DNA from: Iris pallida
Lineage: Eukaryota; Streptophyta; Magnoliopsida; Asparagales; Iridaceae
Reading direction: 5' to 3'
Assembly (NCBI GenBank): GCA_029216955.1
Contig: JANAVB010023996.1
Span: 13,551,138 to 13,615,137, forward strand
Length of the DNA: 64,000 bases
In this document: in pieces, positions 22,916 to 33,593 of the stretch
How positions within the stretch are numbered: position 1 is the stretch's first letter
Layout: each line of letters begins with the position of its first letter
Translations under genes and position numbers: made by a program
The notes under the pieces: model-generated
Database searches by the model: none
What the model was told of the DNA's origin: nothing
The model's input: only the letters and a program-made list of their open reading frames with translations

Positions 22916-24100
22916 TAAAATCTTTTGATTGCAAATTTCAATTACAAATAGAACAGTGTTACAATGTAGGACTTAGATGTAGTCCTAGGAGTACACTTTT
23001 GTTTATCTGGGTCCCTGTGTCGATGGAGCGAGTGGTAATGCGTTGACTCCATTGACGATCTGACGACGGTTCTCGGTTCTCTCAAGGTCTGAGTTGCTCT
23101 GGGTGCTGGAGCTTGCGGAAAGGAAGAAGACGTTGAGTGTCTATTCCGATCCCTGGGAGTAAACTCTGATGCTTTGGTTGACTGTGCCTTGATCTCTGAC
23201 AGACTGTGTGTATCTCTCTCCGTGTGAGAGGGAATGATTCTTCTATTTATAAGCAGCAGGTTGGCTGCTCATACATGCATATGTAGGATGCGCTGTTTGT
23301 GGAGATGCCACGTGTGATTGCTGATAGAGGGCATGGGCGACGCGCTCGGATTGAGGACTTGAACTCTTTTGTTGCATTTGTGGGCTGCGGCAGAGCTGAT
23401 ACGTAGCAATGGAGAAGATCTTTTGGTTGCTGAGATCTTAGGTGATTAGCCACCTTCATCTGTTGAACTGAGTCAAAAGACACGTGGCGCGTATCCGGAG
23501 CTCAAAGATCTCGGATTTGGTGGAGAGTAATCTGACAGGATGCCTAGGATTGGGCGTATGAGTAGACTTTGGCTTGTAACCTTTAGGAGTCACGAACTAG
23601 TCTGAGCGCATGGCTTTTGAGGCGTATGCGGGACTTCAGTAGTGACTTGACCTCTGTCTTTAGGGATCAGAGAAAAGTCTGAGGCGCATGGCTTTTGAGG
23701 CGCATGCATGAATTTGGACGCATGGCTGGAGGCGCATGCAAAATGGTTGGGCGGCCATGTGGCTTGTAACCGCCGGAGGAAAGTAATGATGATGCTGACG
23801 TCAGCGACGCTTCGTCTTCTGAAAAATCTGTTAACTGCTCAGTCCTCGGGGGACGTACTGCCAACTCTGTCACTTGAGCATTAATTGCTTGATGAGTGAC
23901 GAGCCAAAATGGGTGCATGGGTCCATACGTGTTTAGGACGCATGGATCTGTGCTTTGTTGGGCGCATTCAACGAGGCACTTTAGAATGGGCGCGTCTGTA
24001 CGATGCGCGGTGTCTGGCCAGTGCATTCGTTTGCATGACGTGTCTTTATTGGTCCGACTGTTGCGTTCTTCGAGTGCTTTAAATAGCCATTTTGACTTGG
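22906..24100 (-). repeat. 5' LTR of element A (outer end unresolved)
   Basis: The inner end is fixed by ATGGCAAACA (minus) at 22,906-22,915, identical to the LTR end of element B, with the primer site three bases on. A TATAAATA on minus at 23,251-23,244 has a pyrimidine-rich leader after it, like the LTR of B. GCGCATG motifs crowd the upstream part (23,600-23,740, more to 24,180). I could not find the outer TG end, because the partner LTR is outside the window. Confidence 0.6.
23244..23251 (-). promoter_or_regulatory. TATA box of the element A LTR
   Basis: TATAAATA on minus, about 340 bases before the end of the LTR. The TATA box of element B lies about 366 bases before its LTR end. Confidence 0.6.
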
Positions 24101-24900
24101 CCAAATTCGAAGCGTCAGGTTCATCACCATAAATACAAATTTATTGCACGGGATTCGGAGAGCCCGCCACTTGGCGCATGGGTTTGATTTGCCCAGCCTA
24201 TAAATAGTGGCAAGGAGAGAGTTTGCTTCTCGTTCTCTCACGTCCTCCGGAAATAAACATGTTTGCTCGAGCACATTCTGTTGACGAGATGTTCCCGAGG
24301 GTGAAGATGCGACGACTTGCCTTCGTTCATGCACTTGAAGGTGACTGTTACATCCAAAAGTCGGAGTCGAGGGCTTCTGAGGCAGGCGGAAGGTGCCTGT
24401 TGCATCCGAAGATCGGGATGCTCGAGCCTCGTCTCTATTATGCTGGAAGAGCCACAGATCGAAATTGTGGTGCCCCGATCATCTTCTTGGGCTTTGGGAG
24501 AGCTCCTCCTCCTGCTAGAGTGGGTGTTGTCCATTCTGGTTGTGTTGAAAGCCTCCTTTTGTCGCGGATTTGCGGTGCTCTCCTCTTCCTTTGGAGAGCT
24601 CTTCCTCCCGCTAGGGTGGGGTTGATCGCCCCCTTGTTCTGTTCAATAAATGCTTCATTAGTCGAAGTGCCCGATCGGGAGCACATATGTTGAGACTTCA
24701 TGATGTGCATGACTGAGACGCTGAAGGGATGCACATAACTGAGCTGCTGAAGGGATGCACATAACTGAGCTGCTAGAGGGATGCGCCTGACTGAGACGCT
24801 GAAGGGATACGCCTGACTGAGACGCTGAAGGGATGCGCCTGGCTGAGAGCGCATAGCGGCTGTGCCTAACTGTGGACTTAGGGTCTTTTCTTTGTAGAAA
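23640..24900 (+). repeat. LTR-like segment with plus-strand TATA box and poly(A) signal
   Basis: TATAAATA at 24,199-24,206 is preceded by GCGCATG repeats and an abrupt CT/GA-rich leader, and followed by AATAAA at 24,645-24,650. That order (motif repeats, TATA, leader, AATAAA) copies the LTR layout of elements A and B, but on the plus strand. Its edges are not defined. It could be the outer part of the element A LTR with an antisense promoter, or an LTR fragment of a related element in opposite orientation. Confidence 0.35.
24690..24870. repeat. Short tandem repeats with GATGCGCC/GATGCACA
   Basis: About six units of roughly 28 bp, each like GACGCTGAAGGGATGCGCCT or GCTGCTGAAGGGATGCACAT. The GATGCGCC core also appears in the 47-bp repeats at 53-215, which ties this stretch to the element A family. 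Confidence 0.7.
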
Positions 24901-25235
24901 TTCTTCTTTGGAAAGCCTTTTTTAGACATGTAATAGACTTTTATATAAAAAAATCGTCTTTTAATATCTATGCTTTTGCTGATTGCTGTGCCAAGTACTT
25001 CATCTGAGCTCCCTGGCGCATGTAATGTTAGGCGCATAGGATTTCTGGTCCTAAATTCTATGCTTTTATACCCCTTAAGTTTCATTTCATTGTGAGCTTG
25101 TTTGGGGTTGAATTTGACGCCAAAGTTGGCCATCCGAATTCGTAATTTCCAACTTATAAAATCCTAATTTTGGACCCGGGACTCCGGATTCCAATCCTGA
25201 CACCACAGTAGACTCGTGACGTCGTTCTAGCACAA

Positions 25236-25780
25236 TTCATATAAAGTTTGTTAGATTTGGAGGACGTGGGCCCCGGTACATATTTCGGTGCAAAGTGGGC
25301 CCCACAGTCTAAATCAACGGACCATTTTGAGATCGGCTCATCGAAATCCAATTCAGGATATACCATTGAGTTCGTATCTTTATTTTGGACTCGTTGACAT
25401 ATACTTTGCTAGATTTAGTGGACTTTGGTTCCGGCACGTATTTTCGTGCAAATTAGATTCCAATATCCGGGTCAACGGACTATTTTGAGATCGGCTCATC
25501 AGAATCCAATTCCGGATATACCGTTGAGTTTATATCGTCATTTTGGACTCGTTGACATATAATTTGCTAGACTTAGTAGACTTTGGTTCCAATACGCATT
25601 TTCGTGTAATTCGGATTCTAATATCTAGGTCAACGGACCATTTGAGATCGGGTCATCGGAATCCAATTCCGGATATACCGTGGAGTTCATATCGTCATTA
25701 TGGATTCGTAGACATAAATTTTGCTAAGATTTTGAGGACTTTTATCTCGACATATTTTTTGGTGCAAAATAGGTCCAACA
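25236..25780. repeat. 158-bp tandem repeat, about 3.4 copies
   Basis: Anchors GACATATA-TTTGCTAGA recur near 25,396, 25,554 and 25,711, with a more diverged one near 25,236. Units share GTCAACGGACCATTTTGAGATCGG, read across 20-base pieces, and CCAATTCCGGATATACC. There is no coding potential. It may be satellite-like or part of an unidentified element. Confidence 0.8.
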
Positions 25781-25958
25781 CGGACACCGTTTTGACCCAA
25801 AATTACCTTTTTGCCCCTGTGTCCAAATTGGACTTATGGGTAGGTTATTCTAGCTATTTTGACCATTATGGACACGTTGGTGATGGTTGTTTCATCATTC
25901 GACAGCATCTGTAGACTTTCTCCCTTATCTATCCCCATTTGTTATAATCCTTCTCTTT

Positions 25959-28038
25959 TGTCACGACCCGCACCCAATGTAGGGGCACGAGAAGTGGGTA
26001 CATCCAGCCTACGCCGCAGTGTCGGCGGTAGAATGCTGTCCTAGGTTACTATCTAATCAACAACTCACGCAATTATATAATGTACTTGTCAATATCTCAA
26101 CTCCGAACGGAGGACAAGTATAGATATAATGAAATCTCAATCACAGTCTAAGCATGATAAGATAACACAGAAGTTTATAACTAAAGACCAAACAACAACA
26201 TTATAACTACTAAATAATAATATTTCAAACAAACTCAAATACAAACTCGTATCTCAAGTTATTACAATTCAAGTTCTAAAACATAAAAACTAAACCAAGT
26301 CTACTAGCTAGTCTCCCGATCACTCCTGAGTGTCGGGGCCAAAAGTAGCTAAGCCATCTCCCAGTCCATAGTAAGTAGGGCAAGTGTCATCGGGGCAAGC
26401 ATCTGTAATATTTTTAACAGGTCCAGTCAGGACAGGAACGAGTACAATTCATCAAGAAATTCCAAGTAAATGACAGAGAACTATAAAGCAGTTATAGACA
26501 GTTATATTGATGAACATGGCAGTTTTATACAGGTAGTGATGTAGAGAAACAGTTAAGGTACAAGGAAAGTAAGGTAACTAAACAGAGGAGAAACATGGCA
26601 ATGAAGACTATAAACTATAATCTAGCTAAACTAGAGTAACATGATATAAGTCCAGACAGTATAATATGAGTCAAGTGTAATCTCAGTGTGAGTCCAGACA
26701 ATGTAAATCTAATATCAGATGATTCCAGTACAAGATGAGTCCAGATAGTGATCAATGATTCCAGGGTGAGTGCAGACAATGTAAATCTAATACCAGATGA
26801 TTCCAGTACAAGATGAGTCCAGACAATGATCAATGATTCCAGGATGATTCCAGATAATACTCTAACAGTGTGTTTTAAAATATGAGATCGACATGTAAAC
26901 GGCTGTAGGTAATACGGCACATCGCATACTCGCGAAGTATGAGATGGCTATCATTCCAGTATAATTCCAAGGGAGTGGTTCTAGTATTTGGGTAATGTTC
27001 ACATGTCTACTCTAATATTTCCCCGTACAAGTACAAGTGAATCCAGAATACGACGAGAATTGAGATGAGTCCAGCCAAACATGATGATACCAGCAAGAGA
27101 TTCCAGAGTGAATCCAGTAGGTGATTCTAGTAGGTGATTCCAGTAGTGATTCCAGAAGGTGATGCCAGTAGTGATTCCAGAAATAGAGGCCAGACAAGAT
27201 GGTATGTGTGTCGCATACATGAATCCAAAATATCCATACGTGTTGTAAGAATCACATAAAACTACTAGAACTGAAGTACTGTAATTGACAAGTAAATAAA
27301 ATAACTATCAGAGAATGTACTCGCCTGATACTCTAAAAAGTAATATAATATCAAATGTCTGCTCTAGAGTCTCAATGTCCTAAATAGAGCAGTATGGGTT
27401 ATAATGTGTTTAGAACAAGGTAAATGAAGTTTACAATGCAATCTATATGATTTCTAGGTCAATCTAGGTCAAAGTCAACTCTAAGTCAAACCTGGTCAGC
27501 TGTCTAGGTCAAATTAGGTCCAAGTCGAACTTGGTCAACTCTGGGTCAAAGTTAACTTAGGTCAATTGGTCATATCTAGACTCAATGTTGACTTTTGGTC
27601 AACTCTAGTCAATCTTGAACTATTGGTCAAACCTTGGTCAATTCTAGGGTTTCGATCAACTCTAGACTATTGGATCAACTCTAGTCAAGATCAAGTCTAT
27701 CTAGATTAGGTTAACCCTAAATCAAATCATTATATCATATATATATATATATAACTCATATAAATAGGTATATACTTAAAGGGGGGTAAACTCAACAATG
27801 CATACATACATATATCTAGGTTGAGGGCTCATCTAGGTTTAACTATCTAGTCAAACCCTATATGAAGCTAGATTCATGAATTCCAATTCAAGTCTTAAAC
27901 CAAAACCTATTCTAGAATATCAATTAACCTATATCATATTTATATATACACATACATCCTATAGAGGCAATACACATTTACATATATATAGTGTATTACA
28001 CTACCTAATCTCACATAACCAATATCCCACATCCTCTG
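25959..28038 (-). repeat. LTR fragment E, related to the LTRs of C and D
   Basis: It begins TGTCACGACCCGCACCC at 25,959 and shares landmarks with the LTRs of C and D in the same order: CAGCCTACGCCGCAGTGTCGG, read in short pieces, CCAGTCAGGACAGGA (about 26,425), GAATGTACTCGCCTG (about 27,315) and a GGTCAA-rich stretch (27,450-27,700). It breaks off at 28,038, where the 3' LTR of C begins. The LTR sense is minus. The remainder may lie beyond element C, outside the window. Confidence 0.75.
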
Positions 28039-28565
28039 TGTCATGACCCGCACCCAGTGCAAGGGCACAAGAAGTGACGAACGCCCAGCCTACGCCGCAG
28101 TGTCGGCGGTAGAACGATGTCCTGAGTCACAGTATCTAACACAGTCTAAAATAAACTCCGAATGGAGAGTAGAATAATAAGTAACTCAATCACAATGCTA
28201 AGATGGAATAGAAAAAAGAATCTCAAGAGAGTCACAGATAAAAGTCTAGGTGTAAACCACCATAATAAATCTCAAGTAAAACTCATAAAGTCTCGAATAG
28301 AAATACAAATAAGTACTAAGTCTCAGCTAGACTATAGGCAAGTCCTCAGCGACTGTGGGATCCTCCTGAGGGTCCACGTCACCAGTGTCATCTAAGCCAT
28401 TGCCATAATAAATAGGGCAGTACTCCTCATCAATACCTATAAAATTTTCAACACGCCCAGTCAGGACGAAACGGGCACATATCTCTCACAACAGTTCATA
28501 GCAGGAATGGACATATAAAGCAAGCTATAGAAAACTATACATGAATCGCTGTAAAGGAAATCAAC
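28039..28565 (-). repeat. 3' LTR of element C, distal part
   Basis: It begins TGTCATGACCCGCACCC and contains the landmarks shared with D (GCCCAGCCTACGCCGCAG, CCCAGTCAGGAC). It stops at TCAAC, the target site of element B, and resumes at 57,652. Confidence 0.85.
28561..28565. repeat. Target-site duplication of element B (left copy)
   Basis: TCAAC immediately precedes the TG of the left LTR. The same five bases follow the right LTR at 57,647-57,651. Confidence 0.92.
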
Positions 28566-29568
28566 TGTAGAAGCATGGAAAAGGAACATGATTGCCCATG
28601 CGGCTCAGAACAGAAAAACCCATGCGGTTCAAAAACAGATGAGATTCATGCGGCTCAAGAGAGTCATGCGGTTCAAAAGTCACCTGCTTGGATATGCGGC
28701 TCAAGCAACACCACGTGGCCTTTTGCGGTTCGCTTCTACAATTGGCCATTAAGCAAAGGCCCTATTTAATGCTCTGACGTAAAGGAGAACTGACGGCTCT
28801 GACATAAAGCTGCAATAATGACTTTGTCATAATGGTAGACTCCTAAGGAAACGAAGGAAATCTCTGACACGATCCATCAAACCCTAAAATCCTTCATGTG
28901 GCCTTGACACGTGGACAGTCGCATGCGGCTCAAGCATAGGCTACCCCATGCGGCTCAGGCAGAGGCCACCCCATGCGGCTCAGGGAGAGGCCACCTCATG
29001 CGGCTCAGGCAGAGTCTACCCTATGCGGCTCACGAAGACTATCTTCATGCGGCTCACTGAGAAACCACCCATCATGCGGTCGCCTACGCTCATGCGGCTC
29101 AGATCACTTCCATACGTGGCCAGTCTTATGTGGCTCAGTAGGGAACAATCCTTATGCGGTTCGGATTTCCTAAGTGGCTCGTGGTTAAGACACGTGGTAG
29201 AAGATTAGTTTTCCCCGCGTCCCTACAGCTAGTAGCATAATAATAGTGGGACACGTAGCATCAAATCGATCAAGATTCGTCAACAAATCCCAACAACCAG
29301 ATTTAGTGCCATCCTCATACTTACTGGGATTAAATCAGATCATTTGCAATCAAGCAAATTGAACACGTGGCGGGAGATCCGAGCTTGGCATAACAAATCA
29401 TGAAGATTTATGGCAATCATCATTAATTGTCCACAGAGATTTGATGCAATCTACATTAATTACCTAGATTTGCTACAATCAGAATGAAGGGCCCGGATTA
29501 ATTGATCCTTAACCGCCGACTTATCAAGGAGGCAATCATTGCAAACCCTAATGATCGTATCCCACTCT

Positions 29569-29576
29569 TATAAATA
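29569..29576 (+). promoter_or_regulatory. TATA box of the element B 5' LTR
   Basis: TATAAATA, with a purine-rich leader (GAGAGACTTGAAGAGAGAGAG) some 60 bases on. The identical box is at 57,284-57,291 in the right LTR. Confidence 0.7.
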
Positions 29577-29797
29577 GCAAGGTGCCATTCCCTTGCAAAA
29601 GAGGACTTTTTTGCTAGAGCACTAGAGCACCTGGAGAGACTTGAAGAGAGAGAGCAAGCAGAGAGACAAAGGCACACACAGAGGGTGTCCCGAGAGCATT
29701 TCTTCCCCAGAGCCAAGGCTGCATCCGATCATCCAAGGAGTAAGACAGAGCTGCCGTCGCTTTCCCGAGCCTCTACCGTCACCCCCCCAGAATCTAA

Positions 29798-29803
29798 AAT
29801 AAA
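29798..29803 (+). terminator. AATAAA poly(A) signal in the element B LTR
   Basis: AATAAA lies about 225 bases after the TATA box. It would mark the R/U5 region if used, and the right LTR has the same hexamer. Confidence 0.45.
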
Positions 29804-29924
29804 CAATTGTACTTAGATCGCTGTACCTAGGTTTTCATCCCTAGGCTTTCTTTGTACAAGTGAGTTTGTATTGTGAAGTAAAAGTCCAGTCGTCCGATAT
29901 AATTGGTCTGTTCTTTTATATTTC

Positions 29925-30896
29925 ATGGCAAACACGATGGCGACTCTGCTGGGGACTAACTTCTCCACGGCTGAGGAGTTGGTGACGCAATCGGATGCAG
30001 CCAAACTTGGCTCTACACAACAGAAGATGGTCGTCCGCTTCGACCAACAGGCGTTTGAAGAAATGCTCTCCGACGGAAGCGCTGGCCCGGTCCAGAAGCG
30101 AACCCGCACAAAGAAGGCTCGCAGGGAGTGGAGGCCAAAATCATTTGCTCCTCTCCAAGCTCTGGACGGAGTACTCTCTGCTGCCCAAGACGGCGAAGGC
30201 AACTCTCATGCGGCCCCACTTCAAGCCATAGAAGACTCTGCTGTCCCCAAGTCCGGCAGAGGAAAGCACTACGATGCTGGACCTACAGGGGAAAAGAGTG
30301 ATTCTATGTACTCCAGGAAGAAGCTGAACAAAGGCACTAGCCGCAAGACAAAAACTCATGCGGCCGAGATTGTCAGCCGCATGAATGATGTCCATACGGC
30401 CGTAACTGCCAGCCAAATGCATAACACTCATGCGCCCAGGATTTCCAGCCGCATGGAGAAGACCTATGCGGCTGAGACTTCCAGCCGCATGAAGAAAGCC
30501 CATGCGGCTACGACTGCCAGCCGCAGGAAGACTGTTGATTCTAGCCGCATGCCGCCTTCTCCACGCGGCTCAGTCTTCGACCGCCTCTCATATGCTCCTG
30601 ATCTCTCATGCTCCCGAGAAAACATGTCTGACTCTCTCCAGCACAACTTAGACTCTTCCTACTATGTGCCCTCGCGTACTAGAGTGAAGAAGTCTAGGAC
30701 AGCGCGAGTTTGGCGAGCTCAGTCGGCTGTCCCGACCTCTGACCATCCGAGCGCTCCACATACTCTTATGCGGGCCTCCGATGGGAAGTTGTACAGAACC
30801 ACTCGAGTCCAGCCCCCGGCGGCAAGCGGACAAAGTGGTTCCAAAAGGTCTCCCAAAAATCTAGGGAGCAAACATGGTCGTTCCAGACGTATCTGA
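29925..30896 (+). CDS. ORF1 protein of element B, upstream of gag (323 aa, intact)
   Basis: An uninterrupted frame beginning ATG within the last ten bases of the LTR and continuing through the primer site. No enzymatic motif is visible. The N-terminal 70 residues (ATLLGTNFSTAEELVTQSDAAK, read as two pieces; QAFEEMLSDGSAG) are conserved in element A. Residues about 140-210 are imperfect 15-20-residue repeats with SRM and HAA or YAA cores, encoded by alternating ATGCGGC and GCCGCAT motifs. The protein is very basic (Lys/Arg-rich), which suggests nucleic-acid binding. Upstream ORFs are known in Tat/Ogre elements, but their role is unsettled. Confidence 0.7.
   Translation: MANTMATLLGTNFSTAEELVTQSDAAKLGSTQQKMVVRFDQQAFEEMLSDGSAGPVQKRTRTKKARREWRPKSFAPLQALDGVLSAAQDGEGNSHAAPLQAIEDSAVPKSGRGKHYDAGPTGEKSDSMYSRKKLNKGTSRKTKTHAAEIVSRMNDVHTAVTASQMHNTHAPRISSRMEKTYAAETSSRMKKAHAATTASRRKTVDSSRMPPSPRGSVFDRLSYAPDLSCSRENMSDSLQHNLDSSYYVPSRTRVKKSRTARVWRAQSAVPTSDHPSAPHTLMRASDGKLYRTTRVQPPAASGQSGSKRSPKNLGSKHGRSRRI
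29938..29955 (+). other. Primer binding site of element B (tRNA-Arg type)
   Basis: TGGCGACTCTGCTGGGGA starts three bases after the 5' LTR end, the usual spacing, and matches the element A site except for one base. It lies inside ORF1 and encodes the conserved ATLLG residues. Confidence 0.8.
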
Positions 30897-31161
30897 CTTG
30901 CGTGAGGCCATCCTCCACAAGCGCAAGGAAAGAGAAGAGGCCTCGGGGTGCAAAGAGTCCTCCCACGGACGTCACTGCACCCAGATCATCGTCAACTGCT
31001 GTTGCAACAATGCAATGGTACAAGAAGACCGACAGTCCGTCTTCCAAAGACTGCAACAACCATGTTCAGAGGATGAGGCACTTCCCGTCGTCTCCTGCAA
31101 CTCTGCTCAGAAAATCTCCGCCGATGGAAGATTTCAAGCCCGAAGATTTCAACCACTGTGA
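30874..31161 (+). CDS. Small conserved middle ORF of element B (95 aa)
   Basis: It reads VPDVSDLREAILHKRKERE, then IIVNCCCNN and RQSVFQRLQ, and is conserved in element A at 21,760-22,028. It overlaps the end of ORF1 by 23 bases and the start of the gag frame by four. The SVFxRL motif is typical of the lead-in of Tat Gag proteins, so it may belong to Gag through frameshifting or splicing rather than being a separate protein. Confidence 0.55.
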   Translation: MVVPDVSDLREAILHKRKEREEASGCKESSHGRHCTQIIVNCCCNNAMVQEDRQSVFQRLQQPCSEDEALPVVSCNSAQKISADGRFQARRFQPL

Positions 31162-33593
31162 CTAAGAAACTGTTATCTAAATGGTTGCCCACTACCGGAG
31201 TTTTCCAAGGCACCCGTTCAAAGATGAAATCTGCTACAGTAGAAAATTCATCATCCACATCACTGGGGGTTGCTGGAACTGGGGGTAGCACTCCTCCGAA
31301 CATTTACGACAATCCGATGTTCCAAAGAGACGAGCCGGAGAAAACAACTCTCCCATTAGATGCAGTAGATCCCGATGTCCCCGAGGACGTCCTGAATTCC
31401 CAAGATGAGGCAAACTCGGAAGCTGGGGGTGCTGTTCCTTCTAAGTCTGAACCAGAGGAAAATATTCCCACATTACCCGATGACTTCTCGGTACAGGAAT
31501 ATGATTCGGAGGGCACGTCATCCACCGTCCCTTCCACTTCTACTCATGTGAGGACGACATTCATGACAAACGACGAACAAGATGGTCCCAGTGATCGCCA
31601 ACGTATCGACACTCTGGAGGCCATACTGCGCACTTTGGTCAAATCCGTGGACGAGATCAAAGCAGCCCTCCCTACTCTGCAAGGAGGGACGCCTGGCCAA
31701 ACAAACTTGGTTCCCGCGGTCAATGTAGACTCGAACTCAGCGGCACCAAACTCGGGCAATAATCCTCCTAAAAAATCGGCTCCTACCGCTGCAGACGAAG
31801 CTAGGGAGGTAAGAAGAGAGGTCCAGGAGCTCCGAGCCATGTTCCACGCCCGAGAAAACTGCCAGGACCTCAGGATACGACAACCGTATCCCGCTGCGTG
31901 GAGAGATGTTCCCTTCCCACCAAAGTATAAACCATTCCACATCAATCCATATGATGGAAAGACCTCCGCAAGTCGGTATATCACTTACTTTGAGGTCACC
32001 ACCGACCATCTGCCCCATGACGATGCCATCCTTACACGATTATTCATCGGGGCATTGGAAGGGGTCGCCTTCGACTGGTACCGTAACCTGCCAAACAACT
32101 GTATCTACTCCTTCGCCAGCTTCAAGCGCATATTCTTGGAGAGGTTCTATGAAGTAGGACAGGACATCACAATGTCCACCCTCATGGATGTTATTCAAGG
32201 GAAGAAAGAGCTGACAAGGAACTATATTGAGCGGTTTCGCCAAACCGCCATGAAGTTGCCGTCTGGTAATCCGGATTCCTCCTTAATTAAAATTTGCCAA
32301 AAGAGACTGCTCCCAACAATCAGCCTCTGGATGGGCGAAAGTCAATTTAATGACTGGAAAACGTTTATCATCAGTGCCACTAGCGCCGAAGACAGGTTGA
32401 AGAAGGCTCGCCAACTGGGATTGCACATCTCGGAGGGAGAGGACAAGGGCAAACGCCCCAATACCAACAACAACAATGGTGGTAACTCCTCCAACAATCG
32501 GGACAACAAGGGCAAGCAGGCTATGGTGGCCGACACAGCCCAGAAACCTGAGTCAAAACCGGCAGACAAGCAATGGCCGTAAATGACCTACTCCTTCGAA
32601 GACGGCCATGTCAAGCGCATCTTGGATATGCTTATACAAGGGGATAGAATTCAGCTCCCTCCACCAAGACGGGAACCTTGGCCAGCAGAAATGGAGAGCC
32701 CAAACTACTGTCATTACTATCGCTATGTCCACCATGCTACACACGGCTGCTACCAACTAAAGCGATACATCCAACATCTCATTGATTCGAAGGCTCTGGC
32801 CATTGATTTCGAGGAGGTGACCGTGGCAGCCAATATGGTGTCAGTACAATTCGGCAGCTTCCCTCCAATAGAGACTCAAGACGACGTGATACCCATCCCT
32901 CGGGCGACAATAGAGATTTCTAATCTTCCATCTCCTTGAGATCAGGCTACTGGTCTAGTAACCCTTACCACGTCACGAGAGAAAGTCATGTGGGTCCATC
33001 CAGACTTGGTACCTGAGGTGACTCAGTCCGCACCACCCCCCATTGACAGGAAGAAGGGTGGAAAGGTCAGATCCTGTCGCATAATTTTGGTAGATGTCGA
33101 AGAAGCCACAGCTGTCGTCACTCGGTCTGGTGCTCAATCCCAACCTACGCTAGATAACTCGGCTGAAGAGCATCAGCCGGCCATTGCTGACACTCCGGGA
33201 CCTTTCCAACCTCCAACGACAGACAAGCCTAGGTCGAAGGAGACTCGCTTTGATAAATCCCTCCGAAAAGAGGTACCTCATGGGTAGGAAAGGCCCTACA
33301 ACTTTGACATCTTGGCGCAATTGGCCAACACACCGGCCAAATTATCATTATACGAGCTTCTGAGACTCTCCAAGGATGTTCGCACGGCTTTGAGCGACGC
33401 ACTCCAGAACGCCGACGCATATCTAGCTCAGGTCAACCTTACGGGTGAGAGTCCGCCTGCAGATCTCCAAGACAGCGCTTGCACAGGAGCGATGCCCAAT
33501 ATTGTCTTCACTCCACAGGATATGCTCATTAAAACCAACCTAGTTCGAATACCACTACATAAACTCGACCTGCATGGGCCACCACTAAAAACG
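31158..33593 (+). pseudogene. gag and start of the protease region of element B, one frame with three stops
   Basis: A single frame of about 811 codons up to insertion D, with only three stops (32,580, 32,937, 33,285). In order: an acidic N-terminal part, a Retrotrans_gag-like capsid domain (RYITYFEVTTDHLP, FDWYRNLPNN, FLERFYEVGQDI, YIERFRQTA; 31,970-32,260), an Asn/Lys-rich stretch, a degenerate zinc knuckle (CHYYRYVHHATHGC; about 32,710), and the pre-protease segment (SLYELLRLSKDVRTAL, IVFTPQDMLIK). All three stops are explainable by single transitions (CAA to TAA, CGA to TGA, TGG to TAG). The first 474 codons are intact. It forms the virus-like particle and packages element RNA. Confidence 0.85.
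33540..33593. repeat. 53-bp copy of element D internal sequence outside its left LTR
   Basis: The bases from TAGTTCGAATACCACTACAT to CCACTAAAAACG before the left LTR of D are repeated with two mismatches at 40,778-40,830, just before its right LTR. They therefore belong to D, not to gag-pol of B, where the protein match ends at DMLIKTN. Confidence 0.75.

Larger units (their letters stand above)
1..24100 (-). mobile_element. Element A: decayed Tat/Ogre-like Ty3/gypsy LTR retrotransposon
   Basis: Read on the minus strand from right to left, the order is 5' LTR, primer site, ORF1, middle ORF, gag, protease, RT, RNase H, second RNase H and integrase, then an accessory gene on the opposite strand. 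Two successive RNase H domains, a primer site TGGCGACTCTGCTAGGGA and an ORF upstream of gag are hallmarks of the Tat/Ogre lineage. The 3' LTR lies off the left edge, so no target duplication can be checked, and the outer edge of the 5' LTR is not resolved (the right coordinate is approximate). A CACTA transposon (11,714-21,054) interrupts gag. Nearly every domain has stops or frameshifts, so the copy is not autonomous. Gene order and protein content match element B (28,566-57,646). Confidence 0.85.
28566..29934 (+). repeat. 5' LTR of element B (1,369 bp)
   Basis: TGTAGAAGCAT...GGCAAACA. The first 650 bases hold about ten ATGCGGCTC motifs and half a dozen one-base variants (28,598-29,165). A TATA box lies at 29,569 and an AATAAA at 29,798. 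The last ten bases include the ATG of ORF1. Mated with the LTR at 56,281-57,646. Confidence 0.95.

Noticed and set aside
28598..29170. Possible CRISPR-like array from regularly recurring ATGCGGCTC
   Set aside because: The repeat core is only 9-10 bp, spacing is irregular, it occurs inside an LTR of a plant retrotransposon, and spacers are themselves similar.
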